Translations under genes and position numbers: made by a program
From: Gelidibacter gilvus
Lineage (GTDB): Bacteria; Bacteroidota; Bacteroidia; Flavobacteriales; Flavobacteriaceae
Assembly (NCBI RefSeq): GCF_004115975.1
Contig: NZ_SDDZ01000016.1
Coordinates: 18,232-82,231, forward strand
DNA length: 64,000 nt
Direction: 5' to 3'
Shown: one piece after another, positions 32,333 through 42,360 of the stretch
How the letters are laid out: every line of letters starts with the position of its first letter
Numbering within the stretch: the first letter of the stretch is position 1
Notes under the pieces: model-generated
The model's database searches: none
What the model saw: only the letters and a program-made list of their open reading frames with translations
Told to the model about the DNA's origin: nothing

Positions 32333-34342
32333 TTATATAGAGTTCAATAAATCAGTGTCCACTAGGTTTGGAAGTGTGACTTTTAAATTTGGCTCAGCTT
32401 CCATAGCTCGCTTTATGGCAAATATTGCTTCATCATTCCTAGCCCAACTACGTCTTGAAATACCATTGTTAACATCCCAAAAAAGCATGGACTTTAGACG
32501 TCTTTCCGCGTCCTTACTACCATCAAGAACCATACCAAATCCACCATTAATAACCTCGCCCCAACCAACGCCACCGCCGTTGTGTATGCTTACCCAAGTG
32601 GCTCCTCTAAAACTATCGCCTATCACATTTTGGATGGCCATATCTGCGGTAAATCGAGATCCATCATAAATATTTGAAGTTTCCCGATAGGGGGAATCCG
32701 TACCTGAAACATCATGGTGATCGCGTCCTAAAACCACATAACCGATTTCACCTTTCGCAATGGCATCATTGAAAGCTTGAGCGATTTTTGTGCGTCCTTC
32801 AGCATCTGCATATAGGATTCTGGCCTGTGAGCCCACCACTAACTTATTCTCTTGTGCGCCTTTAATCCATTGAATGTTATCCGCCATTTGTTGCTGGATT
32901 TCTTCAGGAGAATTGGTCTTTATATCTTCTAAAACCTTACAAGCTATTTCATCGGTTTTGGCTAAATCTTCGGGCTTTCCTGAGGTGCAAACCCAGCGGA
33001 ATGGTCCAAAGCCAAAATCAAAACACATAGGTCCCATAATATCTTGCACATAACTTGGGAATTTAAATTCACGTCCTAAAGTGGAATTATCGGCCATTAC
33101 ATCGGCGCCTGCGCGTGACGCTTCCAATAGAAAAGCATTTCCATAATCGAAGAAATAAGTACCTTTCTCAGTATGTTTATTTATTGCTCTCGCATGACGA
33201 CGCAAGGTTTCCTGAACTTTTTCCTTGAAGAGCTTCGGATTGTTCGCCATCATCTCGTTGGCATCTTCAAAAGAGATATCAACAGGATAATAGCCTCCCG
33301 CCCAAGGGTTATGTAATGAGGTTTGGTCACTGCCTAAATCGATATGGATTTGCTCTTGATCAAATTTCTCCCAGACATCAACGATATTCCCCAAATAGGC
33401 AATAGAAACGGTTTCCTGATCTGCTTTCGCTTGTTTTACTCTATGCACCAATTGATCTAAATCTGAAAATTTCTCATCAATCCAACCTTGATCTAACCTT
33501 ACTTGTGTGATTTTTGGGTTGACTTCGGCACAAACCGTAATACAGCCGGCAATTGTTCCAGCTTTTGGTTGTGCACCAGACATGCCTCCCAAACCAGAGG
33601 TGACGAACAGGTTTCCTTTTGGCATTTTATTTATTTTTCGAAATCCGTTCAGAACAGTTATGGTAGTGCCGTGGACAATGCCTTGCGGACCGATATACAT
33701 ATAACTTCCAGCAGTCATCTGTCCGTATTGCGTAACGCCCAAAGCATTGAATTTCTCCCAGTCGTCGGGTTTTGAGTAATTCGGGATCATCATGCCATTT
33801 GTAACCACAACTCTTGGTGCTTCTTTATGACTTGGAAACAAGCCCATAGGATGTCCGGAGTACATGGTCAAGGTTTGTTCATCATTCATTTCCGCCAAAT
33901 ACTTCATGGTCAATCGGTACTGTGCCCAATTTGAAAACACAGCCCCATTGCCGCCATAAGTAATGAGTTCATGTGGATGTTGCGCAACGGCATAATCTAA
34001 ATTATTCTGAATCATCAGCATGATGGCCGCTGCTTGTTTTGATTTTGCAGGATAGTCATCTAACGGTCTGGCGTACATTTTGTAGTCCGGACGCAACCGG
34101 TACATATAAATTCTGCCGTAGGTCTCTAATTCATGTTTAAATTCTGGAAGTAATTCCGCGTGCTGACTTGGATCAAAATACCGTAAAGCATTTTGTAAGG
34201 CCAATTTTTTTTCTTCATCAGATAAAATGTCTTTGCGTTTTGGCGCATGATTGATGGCCTCATCATAAGGTTTTGCTGGGGGTAAAACGCTTGGGATGCC
34301 TTCTAAAATTTGATCTTTAAAAGAAATGGAAGTACTTTGCAT
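32333..34342 (-). CDS. hutU: Urocanate hydratase
   Basis: The NAD+-dependent enzyme converts urocanate to imidazolonepropionate in histidine degradation. The 669-residue length matches the long Bacteroidota form (Pseudomonas enzymes are about 556). Motifs include TYGGNGAVFSNWAQYRLT, the NAD-site stretch VTSGLGGMSGAQPKAGTIAG and GRDHHDVSGTDSPYRETSNI. No other hut genes are in the window. The DUF5522 gene directly upstream overlaps by one base (TAATG), so the two are co-translated. Confidence 0.95.
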   Translation of the reverse strand: MQSTSISFKDQILEGIPSVLPPAKPYDEAINHAPKRKDILSDEEKKLALQNALRYFDPSQHAELLPEFKHELETYGRIYMYRLRPDYKMYARPLDDYPAKSKQAAAIMLMIQNNLDYAVAQHPHELITYGGNGAVFSNWAQYRLTMKYLAEMNDEQTLTMYSGHPMGLFPSHKEAPRVVVTNGMMIPNYSKPDDWEKFNALGVTQYGQMTAGSYMYIGPQGIVHGTTITVLNGFRKINKMPKGNLFVTSGLGGMSGAQPKAGTIAGCITVCAEVNPKITQVRLDQGWIDEKFSDLDQLVHRVKQAKADQETVSIAYLGNIVDVWEKFDQEQIHIDLGSDQTSLHNPWAGGYYPVDISFEDANEMMANNPKLFKEKVQETLRRHARAINKHTEKGTYFFDYGNAFLLEASRAGADVMADNSTLGREFKFPSYVQDIMGPMCFDFGFGPFRWVCTSGKPEDLAKTDEIACKVLEDIKTNSPEEIQQQMADNIQWIKGAQENKLVVGSQARILYADAEGRTKIAQAFNDAIAKGEIGYVVLGRDHHDVSGTDSPYRETSNIYDGSRFTADMAIQNVIGDSFRGATWVSIHNGGGVGWGEVINGGFGMVLDGSKDAERRLKSMLFWDVNNGISRRSWARNDEAIFAIKRAMEAEPNLKVTLPNLVDTDLLNSI

Positions 34343-34527
34343 TAGTTTTTCTTTAATTTATTTTTGCCAGTCCTGAGCTGGGTCGAAGGATCAAAACCAT
34401 AAGGACAGTGTCTACAGCCACTTTCGCAACAATAACCACGCTTGAGTAAATATTGAGCAGTAAAACAGCGGTAACCTTCTGGGGTCAAATAATAATCGCC
34501 TTCTTCAAGAGGCACAATTTTCTTCAT
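34342..34527 (-). CDS. DUF5522 small cysteine-rich protein
   Basis: A 61-residue protein starts at ATG 34527 (MKKIVPLEEGDYYLTPEGYRCFT) with RGYCCESGCRHCPYGF, five cysteines in the DUF5522 pattern that probably bind metal. The last residues (DPSTQLRTGKNKLKKN) are encoded by a widespread intergenic repeat of the CCTGAGCTGGGTCGAAGG type, so the tail appears to be repeat-derived. It is coupled to hutU. The longer frame to 34581 crosses the promoter and is rejected. Confidence 0.82.
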   Translation of the reverse strand: MKKIVPLEEGDYYLTPEGYRCFTAQYLLKRGYCCESGCRHCPYGFDPSTQLRTGKNKLKKN

Positions 34528-34534
34528 AGTATTA

Positions 34535-34542
34535 CAAAGATA
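34535..34542 (-). promoter_or_regulatory. -7 element of the DUF5522-hutU unit
   Basis: TATCTTTG on the minus strand ends 7 bases before the ATG, implying a very short or absent leader. Confidence 0.45.
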
Positions 34543-34631
34543 GTGTAAATTCGAGAAAAAATTCCGTGACTCAAGATCCAAGTTTTCAGACCCAAAATAT
34601 AGATAGTCTCACGGTTTTTTAAACTCTATTC

Positions 34632-34955
34632 ATGATATTAGTCTCAAAATATATCGTTCCTAAAGGGTTTACAGGTATTGCCCTGTTTCCTTTTGTGTTT
34701 GTAAAGCACGCTTACCTCAAACTTAATAAAGTTTTTGTAAACCATGAACGGATTCATCTGAAACAACAGTTAGAACTTTTAATCCTCCCTTTTTTTATCT
34801 GGTATGGTCTTGAATTTTTAGTGCGCTATGTTTATTTTAAGAATTGGCATGAGGCGTATCACAATATATCTTTTGAACGTGAGGCATATCAAAATGAAAA
34901 TGACTTAGAATATCTTAAAAAACGTCCATTTTGGAACTTTTTGAAATATCTTTGA
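34632..34955 (+). CDS. Conserved membrane-associated protein with HERIH motif
   Basis: This 107-residue protein has a hydrophobic N-terminus (VPKGFTGIALFPFVFVKH), then VNHERIHLKQQLELLILPFFIWYGLEFLVRYV, and ends FEREAYQNENDLEYL. HERIH fits the HExxH zinc-protease motif, and the later Glu in SFEREAY could be a third ligand. It is a widely conserved short flavobacterial type, but no activity is known. It is followed after 4 bases by the PLP enzyme gene. Confidence 0.75.
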   Translation: MILVSKYIVPKGFTGIALFPFVFVKHAYLKLNKVFVNHERIHLKQQLELLILPFFIWYGLEFLVRYVYFKNWHEAYHNISFEREAYQNENDLEYLKKRPFWNFLKYL

Positions 34956-34959
34956 ACCC

Positions 34960-35871
34960 ATGAATTTTCAAGTACATCTTTCAAAAAACCAAAGCTTAAA
35001 CTTAGGCTCAAATTATAAGCATCTTGTTAGTATCAAAAGGGAGGATCTCATCCATCCCTATATTTCAGGTAACAAATACCGTAAATTAAAATACAATTTG
35101 GCGCAAGCAAAAGCTGAAGGAAGTAATATCTTATTGACTTTTGGCGGTGCTTTTTCAAATCATATTGCTGCGGTTGCTGCGGTGGGAAAAGAATTGGGTT
35201 TCAAGACGATTGGTGTGATAAGAGGCGAGGAGTTGGTGGATAAAATAGAGGCTAATCACACCTTGAAATTCGCAAAAAATTGTGGCATGATGTTTAAATT
35301 TGTCACCCGAGAGGAATTTAGGAATAAAATTTCTGCAGAATTCATTAAGAATTTAAAAAGTGAGTTTGGCGATTTCTATTTAATTCCTGAAGGCGGCACC
35401 AATGATTTGGCCATTAAAGGCTGTGAGGAAATTTTGTTAGATGCAGATTCTGAATTTGATTATATCTGTTGTTCCGTCGGGACTGGAGGAACGATTTCTG
35501 GAATCATTAATGCCTCTAAACCACATCAGAAGATTCTGGGCTTTCCTGCATTAAAAGGTGATTTTTTGCAAGAAGAAATTAGTAAGTTTGCTGAAAATTC
35601 AAACTGGCAACTTATCACTGATTATCATTTTGGTGGCTATGCTAAAATAAATCCCGAATTAATCGGTTTTATGAATCAGTTTAAGAGCGCTCATAACATC
35701 CCGTTGGATCCTGTTTATACTGGGAAGTTGCTGTTTGGCGTAATGGATTTATTGAACCATGGGTTCTTTCCTGAGAAATCCAAAATACTGGTCATTCATA
35801 CTGGTGGTTTACAGGGGATTTCTGGAATGAATGAACTATTGAGAAAAAAGAAATGGCCTTTAATTATTTAA
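34960..35871 (+). CDS. ACC deaminase / D-cysteine desulfhydrase-like PLP enzyme
   Basis: The 303-residue fold-type II PLP enzyme has the Lys-containing PLP site HPYISGNKYRKLKYNL (near residues 28-43), LTFGGAFSNHIAA, and the phosphate loop SVGTGGTISGI. Family members deaminate 1-aminocyclopropane-1-carboxylate or desulfhydrate D-cysteine; which one applies cannot be read from sequence alone. It is part of a same-strand run with the preceding HERIH protein, the glucosaminidase and hemL, all with gaps under 10 bases. Confidence 0.87.
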   Translation: MNFQVHLSKNQSLNLGSNYKHLVSIKREDLIHPYISGNKYRKLKYNLAQAKAEGSNILLTFGGAFSNHIAAVAAVGKELGFKTIGVIRGEELVDKIEANHTLKFAKNCGMMFKFVTREEFRNKISAEFIKNLKSEFGDFYLIPEGGTNDLAIKGCEEILLDADSEFDYICCSVGTGGTISGIINASKPHQKILGFPALKGDFLQEEISKFAENSNWQLITDYHFGGYAKINPELIGFMNQFKSAHNIPLDPVYTGKLLFGVMDLLNHGFFPEKSKILVIHTGGLQGISGMNELLRKKKWPLII

Positions 35872-35878
35872 ATTATCT

Positions 35879-36718
35879 ATGAAATTTAGTCTGAGATTAT
35901 TAATGGTTTTGATACTGGCGTTGACCCTTGCAAGTTGTGGGGGAAAGAAACGTATTGTTACTAAAAAGAAACATGCTAAAGCAAAAACCGAACGGGTTGT
36001 TAGAGATGGACGTACTACCAGTCCATCAGATGATAAGTCTCGAGATGGGAGGCCTGTGGTGACGACTCCTAAGCCGTCCGGAAATTTAAATGTCAACGAA
36101 ATCTATATTGCTACTTACAGTGAAATTGCCAAGAATAATATGCGAACGCACAAAATCCCTGCGAGTATCACTTTGGCACAAGGCATTTTAGAATCGGGTT
36201 CTGGAAGAGGGAGATTGGCTGTTGAGGGCAATAATCATTTTGGAATTAAATGTCATGGTTGGGCAGGTGATAAAATCCATCATGATGACGATGCCTCGCA
36301 AGAATGCTTTAGAAAATATAAATATGCCGAACAATCTTTTGAAGACCACTCTGAGTTTTTGACATCCCGCGGGCGTTATTCAAAATTATTTGAACTGGAT
36401 CTTGATGATTATCAGGGTTGGGCAAAAGGCTTAAGAGCGGCAGGTTATGCTACCGATAGAAAATATCCAGATAAATTGATCACTTTGATTGAGCGATTTC
36501 AGTTATATAAATTTGACCAAGAAGTTCTAGGAACAACCACATCAAAACCGAGAAGAACAGAAGTTGCATCTCAAGTGACCCATAAGGTAGTTCAGGGAGA
36601 TACGATGTATTCCCTTTCAAAACGCTATAATCTTTCCGTTAACGAATTACAAAAATTGAACGGAATGCGCAACAATGATTTACAAGTAGGTCAAATACTC
36701 ATAATAAAAGCTAATTAG
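35879..36718 (+). CDS. LysM peptidoglycan hydrolase (glucosaminidase domain), lipoprotein
   Basis: The 279-residue protein has a lipoprotein signal (ALTLASC, Cys20), a basic linker, and a glucosaminidase/Flg_J-type domain at about 80-215 (YSEIAKNNMRTHKIPASITLAQGILESGSGRGRLA with the catalytic-type Glu, then NNHFGIKCHGW). A C-terminal LysM lies at about 233-279 (HKVVQGDTMYSLSKRYNLSV). It would cleave glycan strands in the periplasm or at the outer membrane. hemL starts 3 bases after the stop. Confidence 0.92.
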   Translation: MKFSLRLLMVLILALTLASCGGKKRIVTKKKHAKAKTERVVRDGRTTSPSDDKSRDGRPVVTTPKPSGNLNVNEIYIATYSEIAKNNMRTHKIPASITLAQGILESGSGRGRLAVEGNNHFGIKCHGWAGDKIHHDDDASQECFRKYKYAEQSFEDHSEFLTSRGRYSKLFELDLDDYQGWAKGLRAAGYATDRKYPDKLITLIERFQLYKFDQEVLGTTTSKPRRTEVASQVTHKVVQGDTMYSLSKRYNLSVNELQKLNGMRNNDLQVGQILIIKAN

Positions 36719-36721
36719 TTC

Positions 36722-38008
36722 ATGTTATATCAACGCAGTAGTAGTTTATTTAAAGAAGCAGAGAAAGTTATTCCAGGTGGTGTCAACTCGCCAGTAAGAG
36801 CATTTGGAGCCGTAGGTGGCACCCCGATTTTTGCAAAATCGGCAAAAGGGGCCTATGTCCATGATGAAGACGGAAATACGTATATCGATTATATCAACTC
36901 ATGGGGACCGATGATTCTTGGCCATGCTTTTGATCCAGTAGTGGATGCTGTTATTGAAAAGGCGAAACAAGGGACTTCGTTTGGAATGCCCACAGCCATA
37001 GAAACGGAGATTGCTGAATTGGCAATTTCTATGGTACCCAACATCGATAAGATAAGATTCGTAAATTCAGGAACTGAAGCTTGTATGAGCGCGGTAAGAT
37101 TGGCACGAGGGTTTACCAAAAAGGATAAAATCATCAAATTTGCAGGGTGTTATCACGGACATAGTGATGCGTTTTTAATTGCTGCGGGTTCTGGTGCCAT
37201 TACATTTGGCACACCAAATAGTCCAGGAGTGACACAAGGCACTGCAAAAGATACACTTTTAGCTAAATTCAATGATATTGCTAATGTAACCGAATTAGTG
37301 GAAGCGAACAAAGGTGAAATAGCCTGTATCATCATTGAACCCGTTGCAGGAAATATGGGCTGTATTCCGCCGAAAGATGATTTTTTACAGAAGTTAAGAA
37401 CCTTATGTGATCAACATGATATACTGTTGATTTTTGATGAGGTCATGACCGGATTTAGATTGGCTGCAGGTGGCGCACAAGAGTTATATAGTGTCAATGC
37501 AGATATCGTTTGTTTTGGAAAAGTTATCGGTGGTGGCTTACCTGTTGGCGCTTTTGCCGCAAGAAATGAAATCATGGATTATTTGGCACCACTTGGTCCT
37601 GTTTATCAAGCAGGGACTTTAAGTGGTAATCCGTTGGCCATGGCTGCAGGATTGGCCATGTTGCAATATTTGAATAACGATAGAACGGTTTTTGACCGTT
37701 TAGCAGAGAAAACAGAATACTTGCATCACGGGATTGCGAAGGCGCTTCAAAACAACAATGTGAAGCATACCATCAATAGAATGGGGTCCATGATTTCTAT
37801 CCATTTTGAAGAGCATGAGGTGTATGATTTTGAAACTGCTGCAAAGGCTAATAATGAGACCTTTAAACGTTTCTTTCATGGCATGCTTAAAGAAGGCATT
37901 TATATTGCTCCAAGTGCTTTTGAAACGTGGTTTATATCTGATGCCTTGAGTTATGAGGACTTGGATGCGACTATAAAAGCGGTTGAAATCGTCAGTAAAG
38001 ATTTTTAA
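36722..38008 (+). CDS. hemL: Glutamate-1-semialdehyde 2,1-aminomutase
   Basis: The PLP enzyme makes 5-aminolevulinate for heme. The 428-residue length is standard. It has [19 protein letters not shown] at the N-terminus, [17 protein letters not shown], the PLP aspartate in [11 protein letters not shown] and the Schiff-base lysine in [15 protein letters not shown]. It is the last gene of the run starting at 34632 and is followed by a bidirectional terminator. Confidence 0.96.
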   Translation: MLYQRSSSLFKEAEKVIPGGVNSPVRAFGAVGGTPIFAKSAKGAYVHDEDGNTYIDYINSWGPMILGHAFDPVVDAVIEKAKQGTSFGMPTAIETEIAELAISMVPNIDKIRFVNSGTEACMSAVRLARGFTKKDKIIKFAGCYHGHSDAFLIAAGSGAITFGTPNSPGVTQGTAKDTLLAKFNDIANVTELVEANKGEIACIIIEPVAGNMGCIPPKDDFLQKLRTLCDQHDILLIFDEVMTGFRLAAGGAQELYSVNADIVCFGKVIGGGLPVGAFAARNEIMDYLAPLGPVYQAGTLSGNPLAMAAGLAMLQYLNNDRTVFDRLAEKTEYLHHGIAKALQNNNVKHTINRMGSMISIHFEEHEVYDFETAAKANNETFKRFFHGMLKEGIYIAPSAFETWFISDALSYEDLDATIKAVEIVSKDF

Positions 38009-38027
38009 ATCTCATTGGCGTATAGGT

Positions 38028-38067
38028 AAAAAAAAAGGGAATTTCTAATTAGAAACTCCCTTTTTTG
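38028..38067 (+). terminator. Bidirectional terminator
   Basis: GGGAATTTCT and AGAAACTCCC (one mismatch on plus, G-T on minus) are flanked by long A and T runs, between convergent hemL and the 38091 gene. Confidence 0.8.
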
Positions 38068-38090
38068 TTTTTGTAAATTATGATTATAAA

Positions 38091-38573
38091 TTACTGCTTT
38101 GCTTTTTGTTGAGGCATCCCATCTTTTTTATGCATGGAATGCATATGGTATTTTTTGCCATGACGGCTGCGTTCTTCGGTCATTTTACCCCATTTTTCAT
38201 ATTGTTCTGTAGATAAAATACCTTTCATTTTTTTCTTCATTTCAATTTGTTGGTCCAACCTGGCGTTTGCCATTTTAAAGCGCTCCTCTTTTGAAAACGT
38301 CTTAGTCTCTTCTTTGTCTTTAGATTTTAAATACGCTTCTTTTTTACTTTGTCTTAATTTTGCTTGTTCCAAAAGTAAAGCGGATACTTCATTTTGTTGT
38401 TTGGCGTCCAAATCGAGTTTTAATGTCAATTTCTTAGATTGGAGTTGCGCCATTTCTTCAGGAGAATAATCCATTTTGGAAGTCATGCGCTGTTTTTTCA
38501 TTTCTCTTTTTTGGTCTTGTGCAGAAACCTGTAGTGTTGCAACTGCAATCAGAATCATTATTAGCTTTTTCAT
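38091..38573 (-). CDS. Periplasmic Spy/CpxP-like helical protein, His/Lys-rich C-terminus
   Basis: The 160-residue protein has a signal peptide (cleavage about residue 19, VSAQ). The rest is helical and highly charged, with SPEEMAQLQSKKLTLKLDLD and a later LSTEQYEKWGKMTEE, the two repeats typical of the DUF4890 / Spy-CpxP-like group. The C-terminus (RHGKKYHMHSMHKKDGM) is rich in His and Met and could bind metal ions. It may be an extracytoplasmic chaperone or metal-stress protein; this is inferred. Confidence 0.75.
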   Translation of the reverse strand: MKKLIMILIAVATLQVSAQDQKREMKKQRMTSKMDYSPEEMAQLQSKKLTLKLDLDAKQQNEVSALLLEQAKLRQSKKEAYLKSKDKEETKTFSKEERFKMANARLDQQIEMKKKMKGILSTEQYEKWGKMTEERSRHGKKYHMHSMHKKDGMPQQKAKQ

Positions 38574-38747
38574 GTCTACTTGTTTTAAAGGTTTGTAGTA
38601 GTATGACTGACAATAGGATGAATAGTTTAAAACCTAAATAATTTAAAGTAGATTTGCTAGAGGATTCATGTCTATTAAACAAAGGATTACGATTAATAAC
38701 CTAATGAATTGTCAACGTTTAAAAGCCTAAAACCTGAAATTTGAACT

Positions 38748-39566
38748 TTGAAAACTAAGTCTCATATCAAACAAAAACTTAAAAAAATGCTACTCGTTAT
38801 AGTTACTTTATATATTATGATTGGAGCATCCTTATATTTTCTACAAGAGAGAATTCTTTTTATGCCAACGGTTTTACCGCAGGATTATCAATATGAATTC
38901 AATCATCCATTTGAGGAAGTGTTTTTGGAAACGGCCGATGATGCTGTGATTAATGCCCTTCATTTTAAAGCTGAACATTCCAAAGGGGTGATTTTCTATT
39001 TTCATGGCAATGCGGGCGATTTGTCCGGATGGGGAACCATTGCTGAGTTCTTTGTAAAAATGGACTACGATGTGTTTATTATGGATTATCGCAGCTATGG
39101 AAAAAGTACAGGGAAATTAAGTGAAGCCGTCTTTTACAAAGACGCCCAATATGGCTACAATTACTTAAAACAAAGCTATTCTGATTCTGAAATTACACTT
39201 TACGGAAGGTCATTGGGAACAGGAATTGCAGCCTATATCGCTTCTAAAAACCAAGTCAAATTACTGATTCTGGAAACTCCTTATTATAGTATGGTGGATA
39301 TGGCTAAGTCGCGATTTTCATTTCTTCCGGTAAGATCTATATTGCAGTATAAATTTCCTACCAATGAATTTATCGTTTCTGTCGTATGTCCGATAGTTAT
39401 TTTCCATGGTACGGATGACGGTATTGTGCCATTTAAATCTGGTAAGAAACTTTTCGGAATCTTGCCTAAATCACAAGCTACATTTTTTGAAATTGCAGGT
39501 GGAGGACATAATAACCTGATTGATTTTGAAGCCTACAGAAATGGTATTGAAAAGGTTTTGAAATAA
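38748..39566 (+). CDS. Alpha/beta hydrolase, membrane-anchored
   Basis: The 272-residue protein has a membrane anchor at about 14-31 (MLLVIVTLYIMIGASLYFL) and a hydrolase domain with the oxyanion segment FYFHGNAGDLSGW, nucleophile elbow GRSLGTG, the Asp in HGTDDGIVPF and the final His in GGGHNN. It resembles the BEM46/ABHD13 group. The start is TTG at 38748 or ATG at 38787; the ATG would put the anchor at the very N-terminus. The substrate is unknown. Confidence 0.88.
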   Translation: MKTKSHIKQKLKKMLLVIVTLYIMIGASLYFLQERILFMPTVLPQDYQYEFNHPFEEVFLETADDAVINALHFKAEHSKGVIFYFHGNAGDLSGWGTIAEFFVKMDYDVFIMDYRSYGKSTGKLSEAVFYKDAQYGYNYLKQSYSDSEITLYGRSLGTGIAAYIASKNQVKLLILETPYYSMVDMAKSRFSFLPVRSILQYKFPTNEFIVSVVCPIVIFHGTDDGIVPFKSGKKLFGILPKSQATFFEIAGGGHNNLIDFEAYRNGIEKVLK

Positions 39567-39602
39567 AAAAATGCTTCAAGAACTTCCTGAAGCATTTTTT
39601 AT
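39565..39602 (+). terminator. Bidirectional terminator
   Basis: AATGCTTCA and TGAAGCATT with flanking A and T runs lie between the convergent hydrolase and zinc protease genes. Confidence 0.85.
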
Positions 39603-39625
39603 ATTTATTACTAATATAGAAGAGT

Positions 39626-42175
39626 TTAACTCTTCGGATTTAATATGGCATCAATCCGTTGTAGAGCGTCCGTTAAATGGATTCTACTCATGGTGTCATT
39701 TGTTCTGGCCAATCCAGATCTGATAGTGCCTTCTAAAGTTTTCAGTTCTGCTCTTGCGATGGCTCTGATATCTGATTGACTTACATCTACATTCGTTCTT
39801 GAAACAAAGCGTCTGAAATTTGCTGGGATCGGCGTTTGTTCTTTAGTCATTAAGTAGTTCATACGATCAATATAGCCACGTTGAAGGTTCCTTCTGTAAG
39901 TATCTATCGACTTCCCTGTGTTCAGCTCACTGAAAATACCTTTGCGTAAATCTTGCATCATGGCCAATAATCCATAAGCATCATTTCCGTTGATGGTTTC
40001 ATTTTCACTCATACGTTGCATTCTTCCAAAATCAAGAATGTTATCAAGTGTTCTGGTCTGCGTGCTGCGGATACGCTCTAAGCTACCATCAAATTCAATT
40101 CTATTGAAAATATCATTGTCCAAAAGCCATTCTGGAGTTGTGAACAATTCTTTTTGAAGGAATTGCAACGCTTCTTTTTGTTTGGCTTTATCAACTGGTG
40201 TGTATACAGCGCCTTCTTGATCATAGGTTTTGTAAATTTCATAAACACCACCAATGTTCGCAGTAACGTGTCCCATATAACGGTTGTATTGGCCTAAAAC
40301 TTCGCCATACATGGTTCCTAAATCGTCATAATCCTTCCCATCTTCTGCAGTCCATTTGATAAGGTTTGGAACGATGCGTTTTAAGTTGGCAATGCCGTAA
40401 GCACTCGCTTTCATGGCATCATCACCTAAATCTTCAGTTTGAGAGCTAGGGTCAATGACACCGCCACTTTGTTGTCTTCCAAAACGGTACATTGGATCTC
40501 CAGCATGCTTAAGAATCCAACTGTCTAAAGTTTTCTTTTCATCTTCTGGAGTAGCTGCATCCAAAATTGGACGGTAACCCCACTCAATAGCGTATTTATC
40601 ATAAATACCAATGTTTGGCATTAAAGCAACACCTTCATCCCCTGGTTGTGCCACGTAATTGAAACGTGCGTAATCCATGATGGATGGTGCAGTTCCATAC
40701 TTTTTAGTGAATTCTGGGTTACGTAAATCGTCCACTTTATAAGCTGCACTACTTCCCATATTATGAGGTAGACCTATGGTGTGCCCAACTTCGTGCGAAG
40801 ACACAAAACGAATCAATCTTCCCATGATTTCATCCTTAAATCTCACACTCTGTGCTTCCGGATTGATGGCTGCTGTTTGTACAAAGAACCAATTGCGCAA
40901 TAAGGTCATGACATTATGATACCAGTTGATATCACTTTCTAAAATCTCACCACTTCTTGGGTCACTTACGTGAGGACCATTGGCATTTGGGATAGGAGAG
41001 GCTAAATAGCGCACTACAGAATAACGAATATCCTCTGGGCTCCAATCTGGATCCTCTTCAACTGTTGGGGGATCTTTTGCGATAATAGCATTTTTAAATC
41101 CGGCGGCTTCAAAGGCCACTTGCCAGTCTTCAATACCTTGTTTGATATATTTACGCCATTGTTCAGGAGTCGCTCTATCTATATAATAGACAATCTGTTT
41201 TTTAGGCTCAACCAATTCGCCGCGCTTGAATTTCTCAATATCTTCATCCTTCACCTCAAGACGCCATCTGTCCAAATAGGTGACTCGTTTGCTTTCATGG
41301 GCATCCAATCCGTAATCTATTTGTCCGCTTGTAAACCAACCAACGCGTTGATCAAAAATTCTGCGTTTCATTGGTTCTTTTGGTAAAAGGACCATGGAGT
41401 TACTGAGTTCTATAGAAATAGCACCACTTGTCGCATTGGAAGGAGGTTCACTCGCATTGTAAGTTTTTACGTGGCGTGTTTCAATATTCAATGGGTAACT
41501 TTTTATACTTTCAATATACGAGAGATCCGTATCCAAACGTGTCACTTTATATTGTTTTCTGCTTCTATCAGGTAAACCTAAGGGTTTTACATCTTTATTG
41601 TATAAATCGGTGACATCAATTACCGTGGTCAACGAATCCTTGCCAAAAGCTTTTATAGGAAAGCTGAATAGAACAGGTTCAAAATTGGAATTCACAACCG
41701 CTTCATGTACAGGAAGAGTGTCACTGGCGACTACACTGTGAGAAACCATACGGAGTAATACTCTTTTATCCTTTTTTTGCCAACGCAAGACTTGCTCACC
41801 CTGTTTACCGCCACCAAAGCCTAAACCACTGGCTGTTTTGGCAATACGGGTTACCATGAGCATTTCACGTTCGAATAAAGAATCGGGAATTTCATAAAAA
41901 TAGGCTTCATCTATTTTGTGGACGGTAAACAATCCTGGATCGCTTACAGCATCTTTGGTAATGACTTTGCTATACGGCTGGATGTCATTTTTTCCAGGTT
42001 TTTTTGCGGCATCCGAACTGGCGCTAACGGGAGTTGATGATTTGGATGCTTTCTTAGTAGTTGAACAAGACACAACAAAGAAGAGCGACGCCAAAAACAT
42101 CACACTTAAGGAAAGTTTTTTCAAAATGTTAGGAGTTTTAAAATTTAAAAAGTGAAAATACGGAATACGTAACAT
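39626..42175 (-). CDS. Zinc-dependent metalloprotease, DUF5117/DUF5118 type lipoprotein
   Basis: The 849-residue exported protease has the extended zinc motif SSHEVGHTIGLPHNMG (HExxHxxGxxH, near residues 390-405), preceded by DUF5117-like and DUF5118-like regions. The C-terminal half is helical. The lipobox is VVSC; with the listed start Cys is at 37, and with a TTG at 42124 (MKKLSLSVMFLASLFFVVSC) it is at 20, which suits a lipoprotein signal better. This is a common Bacteroidota family of large outer-membrane proteases with unproven substrates. Confidence 0.9.
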   Translation of the reverse strand: MLRIPYFHFLNFKTPNILKKLSLSVMFLASLFFVVSCSTTKKASKSSTPVSASSDAAKKPGKNDIQPYSKVITKDAVSDPGLFTVHKIDEAYFYEIPDSLFEREMLMVTRIAKTASGLGFGGGKQGEQVLRWQKKDKRVLLRMVSHSVVASDTLPVHEAVVNSNFEPVLFSFPIKAFGKDSLTTVIDVTDLYNKDVKPLGLPDRSRKQYKVTRLDTDLSYIESIKSYPLNIETRHVKTYNASEPPSNATSGAISIELSNSMVLLPKEPMKRRIFDQRVGWFTSGQIDYGLDAHESKRVTYLDRWRLEVKDEDIEKFKRGELVEPKKQIVYYIDRATPEQWRKYIKQGIEDWQVAFEAAGFKNAIIAKDPPTVEEDPDWSPEDIRYSVVRYLASPIPNANGPHVSDPRSGEILESDINWYHNVMTLLRNWFFVQTAAINPEAQSVRFKDEIMGRLIRFVSSHEVGHTIGLPHNMGSSAAYKVDDLRNPEFTKKYGTAPSIMDYARFNYVAQPGDEGVALMPNIGIYDKYAIEWGYRPILDAATPEDEKKTLDSWILKHAGDPMYRFGRQQSGGVIDPSSQTEDLGDDAMKASAYGIANLKRIVPNLIKWTAEDGKDYDDLGTMYGEVLGQYNRYMGHVTANIGGVYEIYKTYDQEGAVYTPVDKAKQKEALQFLQKELFTTPEWLLDNDIFNRIEFDGSLERIRSTQTRTLDNILDFGRMQRMSENETINGNDAYGLLAMMQDLRKGIFSELNTGKSIDTYRRNLQRGYIDRMNYLMTKEQTPIPANFRRFVSRTNVDVSQSDIRAIARAELKTLEGTIRSGLARTNDTMSRIHLTDALQRIDAILNPKS

Positions 42176-42360
42176 TCATAGGGTATTGCAAAAAACTTTA
42201 ATATTTATTTAACTATTGAAGTGAGCACTTTTTGGTATTAAAACGAGGGTTCCTAAAACGTGTTTATAAAGTTCTGAGAATTAAAACTTTGTAAATCTAC
42301 TGTTAACGGAAAAAACTTCAATTTTGAGGATACCCTTCAAAAGTTAATCAACCGACTTTT

